Assembly: GCF_024594815.1 (NCBI RefSeq)
Contig: NZ_JANJOU010000004.1
Coordinates: forward strand, 124,001 to 188,000
From: Roseomonas populi
GTDB taxonomy: Bacteria; Pseudomonadota; Alphaproteobacteria; Acetobacterales; Acetobacteraceae
Reading direction: 5' to 3'
Length of the DNA stretch: 64,000 nt
Every line of letters starts with the position of its first letter. Position 1 is the first letter of the stretch. Below the pieces are notes generated by a model. That model was not told the origin of the DNA and made no database searches. It saw only the letters and a list, made by a program, of their open reading frames with translations. Positions 32,906 through 42,400 of the stretch are shown in pieces. The translations under genes were made by a program, and so were the position numbers.

Positions 32906-34168
32906 TCAGAGCAGGACGGGAGGCGGATCCACGACCGGCTTGTTGATCAGCCCGTTGTGCAGCCGCTGCGCCGCAGCCTCCACGGCCGCGTCCAAGCCCG
33001 GGCGCGCGTAGTACACGCCGCGCAGGTGCAGGCAGTGGGCGATGCCGCGCAGGAAGGCTTCCCGCAGCTCGGGTTCCGGGGGGCGCCCCTTCGTCCAGAA
33101 GCTGTCCATCGGGCCTTCGTGCACCAGGCCCGGGATCTTGTAGATGGCGTCGCCCAGGGCAAGCGTGGGCAGGTGGTCCAGGATGGCGCGCAGGCCGACG
33201 GTGCTGTTGATCGTCACCACGCCCTGCACGCTCTCGGTAATGGCGCCGAGATTGCCGCCACCGAGGTAGTGGACGCGATCGGAGACCTTCGCCCGCTCGG
33301 CGATGCGGCGCACGCGGCGGCGCCAGTTCTTCATCGCGGGGTCCAATGGGTGGACCTTGACGAGGAGCTGCGCGTCCGGCGGCGCGTGGGCGGCGAAAGA
33401 GCGCGTCACCTCGTCGATCGCGGTGTCGAGGTCGGGGTATGCGGAGTAGGCACGGACGGAGAAGTCCGTCTCCATCTGCATGGCCATGAGGAAGAGCGGC
33501 CCGCGCCCCTGCAGCCGCGCCATGATGCCGTTCGCCTCCCGGTTGGCGCGCCGCCGCGTCAGGATCCGGGAGAGGGTGCCGAGATAGACCTGGATGGGAT
33601 GATAGATCTGGTGGCTGCGGTAGTGCCGGAAGAAGCCCGGCAGCAGCGAGACCAAGTGGTAGGTCACGTCCATCGTGGCCTGCTTGCGGAAGCTGTCCCG
33701 GTAGCGCTCCCCGATGTCGGGCGGGGGGAGTGTCTCGGCCAGGGCGATGATGGCGGCGGGGTCGCGCGGGAATTTGCTCTCGCGGTTCAGCCCGTCGTGC
33801 TCGAAGACGATCCAGTCCGGGCGGAGATAGCCGAAATCGGTGGCCACCACGGCGATGCCGCGCGCCCGGGCCGCGGCGATGGCCTCCCGGTGGTAGAAGC
33901 GCTGCTCGCCGAGGAGAAGGATGTCGGTGATGCCCCGCTCGTCCAGGAAGCGCGCGATGAAGGCCGGCCAGTCCTCCGGCCGGCCCCGGTAATCCATCAC
34001 CTCGCCGCCGCGCCAGAAGAGCTTGTCGCCGAGGCAGAGGTTGATCCGGTGCACGCCGTGCCCCAGCGCGCGGAGTCGCGCGCCGAGCAGTGGGAAGAAG
34101 AGGCTGATCGGGCCCTGCAGGAACAGGAACTGCCGTCCCTTCCGGGTGTTCGTCGCGTCCTCGGGCAC
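32906..34168 (-). CDS. kpsS: KpsS/RkpJ-like capsule Kdo-transferase family protein
   Basis: The 420-aa protein has the KpsS opening FLFLQGPISLFFPLLGARLR, then FHYR-like spacing (LLLGEQRFYHREAI) and VVATDFGYLRPDWI. LLVKVHPLDPAMKNW and GVVTINSTVGLRAILDHLP follow, with the HPLD and NSTVG motifs typical of the family. KpsS adds the first Kdo to the lipid acceptor in group 2 capsules, and rkpJ is the rhizobial counterpart. I place the start at GTG 34168, which has GGAG five bases upstream. A TTG at 34276 overlapping the previous stop (TTGA) is the alternative. It ends the PKS operon and converges on kpsC. Confidence 0.88.
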   Translation of the reverse strand: MPEDATNTRKGRQFLFLQGPISLFFPLLGARLRALGHGVHRINLCLGDKLFWRGGEVMDYRGRPEDWPAFIARFLDERGITDILLLGEQRFYHREAIAAARARGIAVVATDFGYLRPDWIVFEHDGLNRESKFPRDPAAIIALAETLPPPDIGERYRDSFRKQATMDVTYHLVSLLPGFFRHYRSHQIYHPIQVYLGTLSRILTRRRANREANGIMARLQGRGPLFLMAMQMETDFSVRAYSAYPDLDTAIDEVTRSFAAHAPPDAQLLVKVHPLDPAMKNWRRRVRRIAERAKVSDRVHYLGGGNLGAITESVQGVVTINSTVGLRAILDHLPTLALGDAIYKIPGLVHEGPMDSFWTKGRPPEPELREAFLRGIAHCLHLRGVYYARPGLDAAVEAAAQRLHNGLINKPVVDPPPVLL

Positions 34169-34272
34169 CTTTGCTCCATATGCAGGAGCGTCGGGGGGCG
34201 CAATGGCATGGGTGAGCGGGGCTGGGGTGCTGGCCGCCGCCGGCCGGGCGGCCCCGATGTGCCCCGCGGGTC

Positions 34273-35085
34273 TCAAGCCCGTGTTTGCAGGGCCGCGCGG
34301 ATATCCGCCGCGTCCAGCAGCCGCACCCCGCGCCGGCGCGCGGCGCGCAGGGCCGCACGGTCCGGGAAGGGGCAGTAGGGCAGCGGCACCCCGGCCGGCG
34401 ACTCCGCCGCCGCGCCGGCCGCGAGCGCGGCCAGCACCTCCCCGATGAGGGGCACCGCCGCCCGGTGCAGGTGCCGCGCGGCGGCCGAGGCGGTGATGCC
34501 CGGCGGCAGGGCGACGACGCGCTGCGCGAGGACCGGCCCGGCATCGATTCGCGGCACGAGGCGATGGACGGTGACGCCGTGGGCGGGCTCCGCCTCCATC
34601 CCCGCCCAGAAGGTCGGAATCGGGCCGCGGTGCCGGGGCAGGAGGGAGGGGTGGACGTTGATGCCGCCCATCGGCGCCACGGCGATGGTGGCGGCGGAGA
34701 GGATGCCGTCGAAGTGGAAGGTCAGGATCAGGTCCGGCCGGGCCGCGCGCAGCGCGGCGTGGAAGGCGGGGCCGTTGACGTCCTCCACCACGGCCACGGG
34801 AATGCCCCCCGCGCGCGCCAGGGCGGCGAGCGATCCCGCGCCCCGCGCCAGCGCCCCCGCCAGCCGGGGCAGGGCCATGTTCACCGCGAGATAGCCGAGC
34901 ATCCCCGGCCCGGAGCGGCGGAAGTGCCGCCAGGCCTGGCCCAGCAGGCCCCCGGCCGAGCGGCGATACGGGTTGGAGAGGCCGAGCAGGACCACCTGCC
35001 CGCCATGGAGGCCCAGGAACTCCGAGACCGCCTCGCTGCTCGCGGCGCTGCCGAGGGTGAGGAGGGCGACGCGGAGCGGTGTCAG
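34273..35085 (-). CDS. Formyltransferase-family protein with a probable CTG start
   Basis: The formyltransferase domain carries the full catalytic set: Asn and His in GGINVHPSLLPRHRGPIP and Asp in RIDAGPVLAQR. Members use 10-formyltetrahydrofolate to N-formylate an amine. The frame begins with a GTG at 34995. However, the upstream in-frame codons encode LRVALLTLGSAASSEAVSEF, a perfect first strand-loop-helix for this fold, back to a CTG at 35085 that overlaps the previous stop (CTGA). I prefer that start, giving about 270 aa. Sitting between an oxoamine synthase and KpsS, it probably formylates the amino-lipid or an amino sugar. Confidence 0.78.
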   Translation of the reverse strand: MTPLRVALLTLGSAASSEAVSEFLGLHGGQVVLLGLSNPYRRSAGGLLGQAWRHFRRSGPGMLGYLAVNMALPRLAGALARGAGSLAALARAGGIPVAVVEDVNGPAFHAALRAARPDLILTFHFDGILSAATIAVAPMGGINVHPSLLPRHRGPIPTFWAGMEAEPAHGVTVHRLVPRIDAGPVLAQRVVALPPGITASAAARHLHRAAVPLIGEVLAALAAGAAAESPAGVPLPYCPFPDRAALRAARRRGVRLLDAADIRAALQTRA

Positions 35086-36398
35086 CCCGCCACCTCGGCC
35101 GGCGCGATGCCCGCCGCGGTCTCCGCCACGATGTCCAGGGTCCGGTCCACCTGCGCCTCGGTATGGCCGGCGGTGAGGAAGAAGCGGAGCCGCGCGGCGC
35201 GCTCCGGCACGGCGGGGAAGGTGATGGGCTGCACGTTCACGCCGCGCGCGAAGAGCTCCGCCGAGAGGCGCCCGGCGCGGACGGAGGAGCCGGTCATCAG
35301 CGGCACGATGGCGTGCCCGCCGGAGGCGCCGGCATCCAGCCCGCGCGCCCGCAGCCCGTCCCGGAACCGGGCGGCGTTGGCGTTCAGCTTTGCTACCCGC
35401 CAGGGCTCCTCGTGCAGGATCTGGAGCGACTGGAGGGCGGAGGCCGCGAGCACGGGGGCGAGGCCGACGGAGTAGACGAAGCCCGGCGCCGTGTGGCGCA
35501 GCCAGTTGATGAGCTGGCGCTTGGCCGCGATGTAGCCGCCGCAGGAGCAGAGCGTCTTGGAGAGCGTGCCCATCCAGATGTCCACGCCCGCTGGGTCCAC
35601 GCCCTGCAGCTCCGCAATGCCGTGGCCGGTCGCGCCGAGCACGCCCATCGAATGGGCCTCGTCCACCATCAGCCAGGCGTCGTGGCGGCGGGCGATCTCG
35701 ATGAAGCGAGCGAGATCCGGCACGTCGCCGTCCATGGAGTAGTGGCCCTCGATGAGGATGAGGGCCCGGCCGGCGCCGCGGCGCGCGGCGGCCAGCTCCC
35801 GCTCGGCCGCGGCGGGATCGTTGTGGGCGAAGGGGATGCGGCGGGCGCCGGAGAGGCGTGCGCCCTCCACGCAGGAGTTGTGGATCATCGCGTCGTGCAG
35901 GATCACGTCGCGCGGGCCCATCAGGTGCCCGATCACCGTCACGTTGGTGGCGTGGCCGGAGACAAGGCAGATCGCGTCCTCCGCGCCGTAATGCGTGGCC
36001 AGCGCGGCCTCCAGCTCCGCGTGCAGCGGCCTCTCGCCGGAGACGACGCGGGAGGCGGAGGCGGAGATGCCGTGGCGCTCGATCGCGGCGTGGGCGGCGG
36101 CCTTCACGCGCGGGTCGTTGTTGAGGTCCAGGTAGTTGTAGGACGAGAAGTTCAGGTACTCGTCATTTCCGATGACCGTGGTGGCGCCGGCCACGCCCTG
36201 GTGCGGGCGGAAGAAGGGGTTGGGGAGGTCGAGCGCCTCCATCGCCGTCTTCAGCAGCTCGAAGTCGCGCAGCGCCGGCACGTCCCCGAAGGACCGCCCG
36301 TCGCCGGCGCCGCTCTCCTCCTGCCGCGCACGGCGCTTGGAAAGGCGCTGCAGCAGCGCCAGGCGCGCGGTGGCGGAAAGGCCGAGGCCCTGGTTCAA
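35082..36398 (-). CDS. rkpG: Alpha-oxoamine synthase (RkpG/serine-palmitoyltransferase/AONS-like)
   Basis: The 438-aa PLP enzyme has MVDEAHSMGVLG (PLP-ring and pyridine-N contacts) and the Schiff-base Lys in GTLSKTLCSCGGYIA (about residue 275). SSYNYLDLNNDPRV and HGISASASRVVSGE are family signatures. These enzymes condense an acyl thioester with an amino acid, losing CO2, to give an amino ketone. An N-terminal extension of about 45 residues precedes the core. It starts at a TTG with GGAG eight bases upstream, 39 bases after the PKS stop. This order mirrors rkpA-rkpG of Sinorhizobium, suggesting release of the PKS chain as a sphingoid-like base. Confidence 0.9.
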   Translation of the reverse strand: MNQGLGLSATARLALLQRLSKRRARQEESGAGDGRSFGDVPALRDFELLKTAMEALDLPNPFFRPHQGVAGATTVIGNDEYLNFSSYNYLDLNNDPRVKAAAHAAIERHGISASASRVVSGERPLHAELEAALATHYGAEDAICLVSGHATNVTVIGHLMGPRDVILHDAMIHNSCVEGARLSGARRIPFAHNDPAAAERELAAARRGAGRALILIEGHYSMDGDVPDLARFIEIARRHDAWLMVDEAHSMGVLGATGHGIAELQGVDPAGVDIWMGTLSKTLCSCGGYIAAKRQLINWLRHTAPGFVYSVGLAPVLAASALQSLQILHEEPWRVAKLNANAARFRDGLRARGLDAGASGGHAIVPLMTGSSVRAGRLSAELFARGVNVQPITFPAVPERAARLRFFLTAGHTEAQVDRTLDIVAETAAGIAPAEVAG

Positions 36399-36437
36399 GC
36401 GCGTATCTCCATGACGGGCAGTCCCGGCCGGGCCAAT

Positions 36438-39400
36438 TTAGGTGGCGCCCGCCTTGTCCGGTAGGGTCGCCGCATCGGCCGGCGTGGGCTCCGGCGTCAG
36501 CGTGTCGGGGCCGGGCCCGGCCGAGCCCGGCTCGAAGTGGCCGAGGAGGGAGTCCAGCTGGGCCTCCCGCGCCCCGCCGGACAGGCCCTCCACCATGCGC
36601 GCGGCCAGGCCCGCCACGGTGAGGTCCTCCGTCACGGCGGAAAGGGGCACGGCCATGCCGAGCCGCGCCTCCAGCGCCCCGCGCAGCTCCAACCCGCCAA
36701 GGCTGTCTAGGCCGAGGCGCGCCACGGGCACGTCGGCGCCGATGCTCTCGGGCGGCAGGCGCAGGATCCGGCCCAGCTCCTCCGCGCCGATGCGGGTCAG
36801 CAGGGCCTGGGCCTCCGCCGGGGGCAGCGCCATGAGGTGGACGCGCATGTCGGCGATGTCGGCGTCCGTCTCCTCCGCCCGGCCGCGCAGGGCGGCGAAG
36901 GCGGGCTCGCGCAGCACCGGCAGGGCCGCGCCCGCGCGCTTCCAGGCCACGCGGGCGAGGGAGACGACGGGGTGGCCCGCGGCGATGAGGCCGGGCAGGG
37001 TGTCCAGCGCCTCGCGCGCCGCCATCGGCTCCACGCCCAGGCGGCGGGCGAGGGTGCGGGCCGTCTCGGCCTCCCGCGCCAGGATGCCGGCATCGGCGAT
37101 GGGGCCCCAGCCGACGGCGAGCGCTGGGCGGCCCCGCGCGCGGCGGCGGCGGGCCAGGGCCTCCAGCGCCGCGTTGGCGGCCACGTAGTTCGCCTGGCCG
37201 GGATTGCCGAAGGCCGTGGTGGCCGAGGAGAAAAGGAGGAAGAGGTCCAGCGGGTCCTCGGCCGTCAGCCGGTCCAGGTTCTCCGCCGCCACGAGCTTTG
37301 GGGCGAGGAGGGCGGCGAAGCGGGCGGCATCCATGGAGCCGGCCGCGCCGTCGTCGAAGACGGTCGCGGCGTGGACCACGCCGGTGAGGGGGCCTTCCTC
37401 CCTCAGCTCCGTCAGCAGGGCGGCGAGGGCGGGGCGGCTGGAGACGTCCACCGCGTGCAGGCTGGCCCGCGCGCCGAGGGCGGCCAGCGCCGTCACGGCC
37501 TCCCCCGCGCCCGGCGTGGCCGGGCCGCGGCGGGAGACGAGGGCGAGGCGCTGCGCCCCGTGGGCCGCCAGCCACTTGGCGCATTCCAGCCCGAAGCCTG
37601 AGGTACCGCCCGTGACGAGGATCGTGCCGCCGCGCCGGGGCGACCAGGCGGCGGGGCGCGGCCCCTCCTCGCGCGGGGGCAGCACGATGATCTTGCCGAT
37701 ATGGCCGCTGGCCTGGAGGAGCCGGAAGGCGCCCTCCGCGTCCTCCGCCGCGCGGCGGGCATAGGGCAGGGGCCGGAAATCGCCGGAGGCGAGGCGGCCG
37801 CGGATGGATTCCAGCAGTCGCGCCGCCTCGGCGGGCCGGGCCTTGGGCAGCTGGTCCACGTCCACGCCGAAATAGGTGACGTTGCGGCGGAAGGGGCGCA
37901 CGGCGATGCGCCGGTCCTCCGCATAGTCGCGCTTGCCGAGCTCGATGAAGCGGCCGAAGGGCTTCACCAGGGCGATGGAGCGCTCCATCGCCTCCCCCGC
38001 GAGCGAGTTCAGGACCACGTCCACGCCGTCCGGCCAGTGGCGGCGAAGTGCGTCGTCGAAGCCGCTGGCGCGGCTGTCCAGCACGAGGTCGGCGCCGGCC
38101 GCGCGCAGGAAGGCGCGCTTGGCCTCCGTGCCTGCCGTCATCGCCACCTGGGCGCCGGAGGCCTGGGCCACCTGCAGGGCGGCGAGCCCCACCGCGCCGG
38201 CACCGCCATGGATCAGTACGCGCTCACCGGGCGCGATCCCCGCGCAGGTCTCCAGCGCGTAGACGGCGGTGAGGAAGGCGACGGGGATGGTGGCGGCGGC
38301 GGTGGAGGTCAGCCCCTCCGGGATCGGGGCCAGCGCCTCGGCGCGGGTGAGGACCTGGCCAGCCAGGGCCCGCGGGGCGAAGCCGAACACGCGGGTGCCG
38401 GAATGGAAGGGCACGCCGGGCCCGGCCTCCATCACCACGCCCGCGCACTCCATGCCGAGGCCGGCGCCGGCGAAGCCGTCCTTCAGCGTCTCCTCCGGCA
38501 GCAGGCCCTGGGCCCACATCAGGTCGCGGAAGTTCAGCCCGGCGGCTTCCACGCGCACCCGCACCTCGCCGGGGCCGGGGGCGGGCAGGGGCTCCATCGG
38601 CTCCCAGGCGAGGGAGGCGAGGGCGCCGGGCTGGCGCACCGCCAGCCTTGCCGCCGGGCCGGGCTGGGGCGGGCGGCAGGCCTGGCCATGGAGAGATCCG
38701 TGCACCAAGCCCTCCTGAGCGATGCGCGGCACGCGGCGGCTGGAGAGGCCGAGCAGGATCTCCGGCTCCGCATTCGGCGACAGCAGCTCCGGCAGGAGGC
38801 GGTGGGCGGCGGCGGCGGGGGCCAGGGCGGCGTCCACCAGGATGCGCCGGGGCGCCAGTTCCGGCATCTCGTTGGCCAGGACCCGGCCGAGGGCGCGCAC
38901 GGCCTCGGCCGCCGCGGCGGTCCCGTTGCCCTGGGCGACGAGGGTGAAGCCCGCGCTGGCGCCCGAGGCGACGGCCGCCAGCTTCACGATGCCGGCGAGG
39001 CTGGTAGCGAGAGGCGCCGCCTCGGCCGGGCCGGCCGGGTTGGTGACGGCGACCACCGACGCGCCCCGCAGCGCGCGGGGCGGCAGGGCGGAGGCGTCCT
39101 CCAGCCGGTGGCTTTCCACCACGGCGCCCGCCTTGGAGAGGGCGGCGGCCAGCGCCTCGCCCAGCGGCGCGGCGCCCGCATCGGGAAGGAGGATGAGGCG
39201 CTGCCCCGACCGGGCAGCCGGGATGACGGGGGCCGGGGCGGGGCGCTGGGCCGCGATGAGGAGGGCGGGCCATGGCGAGGACCGGAGCGGCTCCGCCCGC
39301 GGCGCGGACCATCCCTCCGCGGCCAGGATGTCGCGCCATGCGGCGGCGTTCGGCAGGGCGGGGAGGGACCAGCTGTGCGGAGCCTGGCCGCGCACGAAGT

Positions 39401-42400
39401 CCACCACGCGGCCAGGCACCGGCTCCACCATCAGGAGGGTGCCGCCCTCGGCCAGGGCGGCGGCGAGGCCGGGCAGGACGCCGGTGCCGGCCTCCCCGCT
39501 GAGGCCGGGGTGCAGGCCGACGACGAGGTCGGCGACGACGGGCGGCGGGGCGCCGGTGGCGGGGTTCCAGTCCACCGTCACCACTTCCGCCATGGACTGG
39601 GCGGGCGGGGCGGGGCGGGTCTCGCCCGCCAGCAGGTGCAGGACGCGGCGGCCGGAGCGGACGAGGCCCGCCGAGAGGTGGCGGGTGAGGGCGGCGGGGC
39701 CCAGATCGAGCACGCGCAGCGGCCGGTCGGCCGGCCAGGCCGCGGCGATCGCGGCGGCGGCATCGGCCACCACCTGGGCCAGCCGGTCGAAGGCGCCCGA
39801 TTCCTCGGGCAGCCGGGAGCGGACGGCATCCTGCGGCAGGTGGCCCGCCAGGGCATCGGGCAGCCGCTCCGCTGCCTGCGCGATCATGGCCAGGTCCTGG
39901 GCCAGGGCGGGCCGCTCGATGAGGATGGAGCGCCAGATGTCCTCGGGCGCCGGCAGGTCCCCGGTGGGCAGCAGGCGCCAGCCCCCGCCCTCGGCGGCCG
40001 CGAGGCCGTCCTCCTCCAGCGCGCGCAGCATCGAGACGGCATAGGGGGTGGAAGGCTGGATCACGCCGTCCCCACCGGCCGCGAAGGCGCGGGCGGTGGC
40101 GGAGGCGACATAGCCCTCCAGCAGCAGCGCGTACTCGGAAAGGTCGAGGGATTCGTCGCGCGTGCCGGCGGCCACCAGGGCGAGGTCCAGCGCGCGGCCC
40201 TGGTCGGGGGCGGGCAGGAAGGGGTCGAGGGCGGGCTGATCCTCCAGCCGGAAGGCGGAGGCCTCCGCGGCCTCGGCCCGGCCCAGCCGGGCGCGCTGGA
40301 ACCAGACCCCTTCCGCCACCGCCACGGCACGGCCGGCCGTGTCGCCGAGAACCAGCCGGGCCTCCGCCGCGCGGCTGCCTGCATGGGTGAGGGCGAGGGC
40401 GGCGCGGGTGGCCGGGGCGGCGCCCCGGCGCAGCACCAGCCGCTCGAAGCGGACCGGGACCAGCGCGTCACCGGGGACTTCGCCCAGGCGCTCCATGCCG
40501 TGGCCGTCCCTGGCGCGGTCCATGGCGCCGCGGTCGGTCAGCAGGCCGATCAGGCCCTGCATCGCGCCGTCCAGCCGCACGGGGTGGAGGAGGAAGTCGT
40601 CATCCTCCGGAGCCTCGGCCGGCAGGTCCAGCGCGACCTCCGCCGCACCGCCCCTGGGATCGAGGAGGACATGCTGGACCGGGCGGAAGGCCGGGCCGTA
40701 GTCCAGGCCGCAGCGGGCGGCCACGGCGTGCAGCGCGGGCTCGGCGACCTGTCGGCCGCCCTCCGGCGCGTGGGGGAGCTCCGGCAAGGCCTCCGCCGTC
40801 GCCGGGCGCAGCAGGCCGCGGGCGTGCAGGGACCAGGCCTCGCCGCTCATCCGGCGGCGGGATTCCAGGCGGAAGGTGCCGTCATCGGCCAGGCGGAAGC
40901 GGACTTCCTGGCTGCCGCCCTCCCGGTCCCCGGGCGGCACGGGCAGGGGGCGCAGGATCTGGAAGGCCGAAAGCTCCAGCGCCTCCGCCTCCGGGAAGCG
41001 GCGGGCGGCGGCGGCGAGCGCCATCTCCGCCATTCCGGCGGCGGGCATCACCGCCTCCTCGCCCAGCCGGTGGTCGGCCAGCCAGGGCAGCAGCGCGGCG
41101 TCCACCTGGCGGGTCCAGTGGGCAAAGCCCTCCGCCGGGTCGGAATCCCGACGGAAGCCGAGCAGCGGGTGGTCCAGCACGGGGTCGTGCAGCCGATGGG
41201 ATTCCGGGGTGGCCGGGAACCAGTGGCGCCGGCGGACATAGGGGGTGGGCGGCAGGCCGCGCCGCCGCGCCGGGCCCGCATAGGCGGCCGCCCCGCGCGG
41301 ATCGGCGCCCATGGCCGCGGCGCGATCAGCGATGCCGGGAATGGGATTGCCCGGCGCGTCGCGCTTGGAGAGGCTGGCGAGGATCGGCGCCTCCGCCTTC
41401 GCGGCGCGCAGCGCCTCCCGCAGGTAGGATTGCAGGATGGGGTGGGCGCCGATCTCGATCACTGGCCGCGCACCGCGCCGCCCGGCCTCGGCCGCCGCAT
41501 CGGCGAAGCGCACGGGGGCGCGCAGGTTGCGCCACCAGTAGCCGGCGTCCGCCGGCTCCTCCAGCAGGGCGCCGGTGACGGTGGAGAGGAAGGGCAGGCG
41601 CGGGGCGGCGGGGCGCAGCCCGGCCAGGGATTCGCGCAGCACCCCCTCCACCTCGTCCATGGCGGCGGAGTGGAAGGCGTAGTCCAGGTCCAGCGGGATG
41701 ACCGTGTGCCGGTCCCGCTTCGCGGCGGCGACGAGGCGGGCGATGGCCTCCGCGGGGCCGGCGACGGTGAGGGCGCGGGGCGCGTTGCGGGCGGCGATCT
41801 CCAGCCCCGGCCCGCATTCGGCGAGGAGGGGCAGCGCCTCCTCCTCGGAGGTGTTGAGGGCGGCCATGCGGCCCTTGCCCCGCGTGCGCGCCTGGGCGGC
41901 GGAGCGGGCGACGATGAGGCGGGCGGCCGCGGGCATGTCCAGGATGCCGGCCGCGAGCGCCGCGGCCACCTCGCCCACGGAGTGGCCGAGCACGAGGGAG
42001 GGGACGATGCCCTCCTCCGCCAGGGCGGCGACGAGCCCGTGCTGCACGGCGAAGAGGGCGGGCTGGGCGACATCGGTGGCGGCCAGGGCCTCGGCGGTCA
42101 GGCCATCGGCCAGGGCGGCGGCGACGGACCAGCCCAGGTGCGGGGCCAGCTCGGCATCCGCCGCCTCCACCGCCTGCCGGAAGGGGCGGGAATGGGCCAT
42201 CGCCTCCCGCGCCATGCCCGGGAACTGGGATCCGTTGCCGGAGAAGGCGAAGGCGGGGCCGGGGCCCGGTGCCGCCGGCGCGGTGCCTTGGATCCCGGCG
42301 GGCTCGCCCTCCGCGAAGGAATCGAGCCCATCGGCGAGGGCGGCGGCGTCGCCGCGCAGCACCAGGCGGTGGGGATGCAGGTCGCGGTGGCGGGCCAGGC

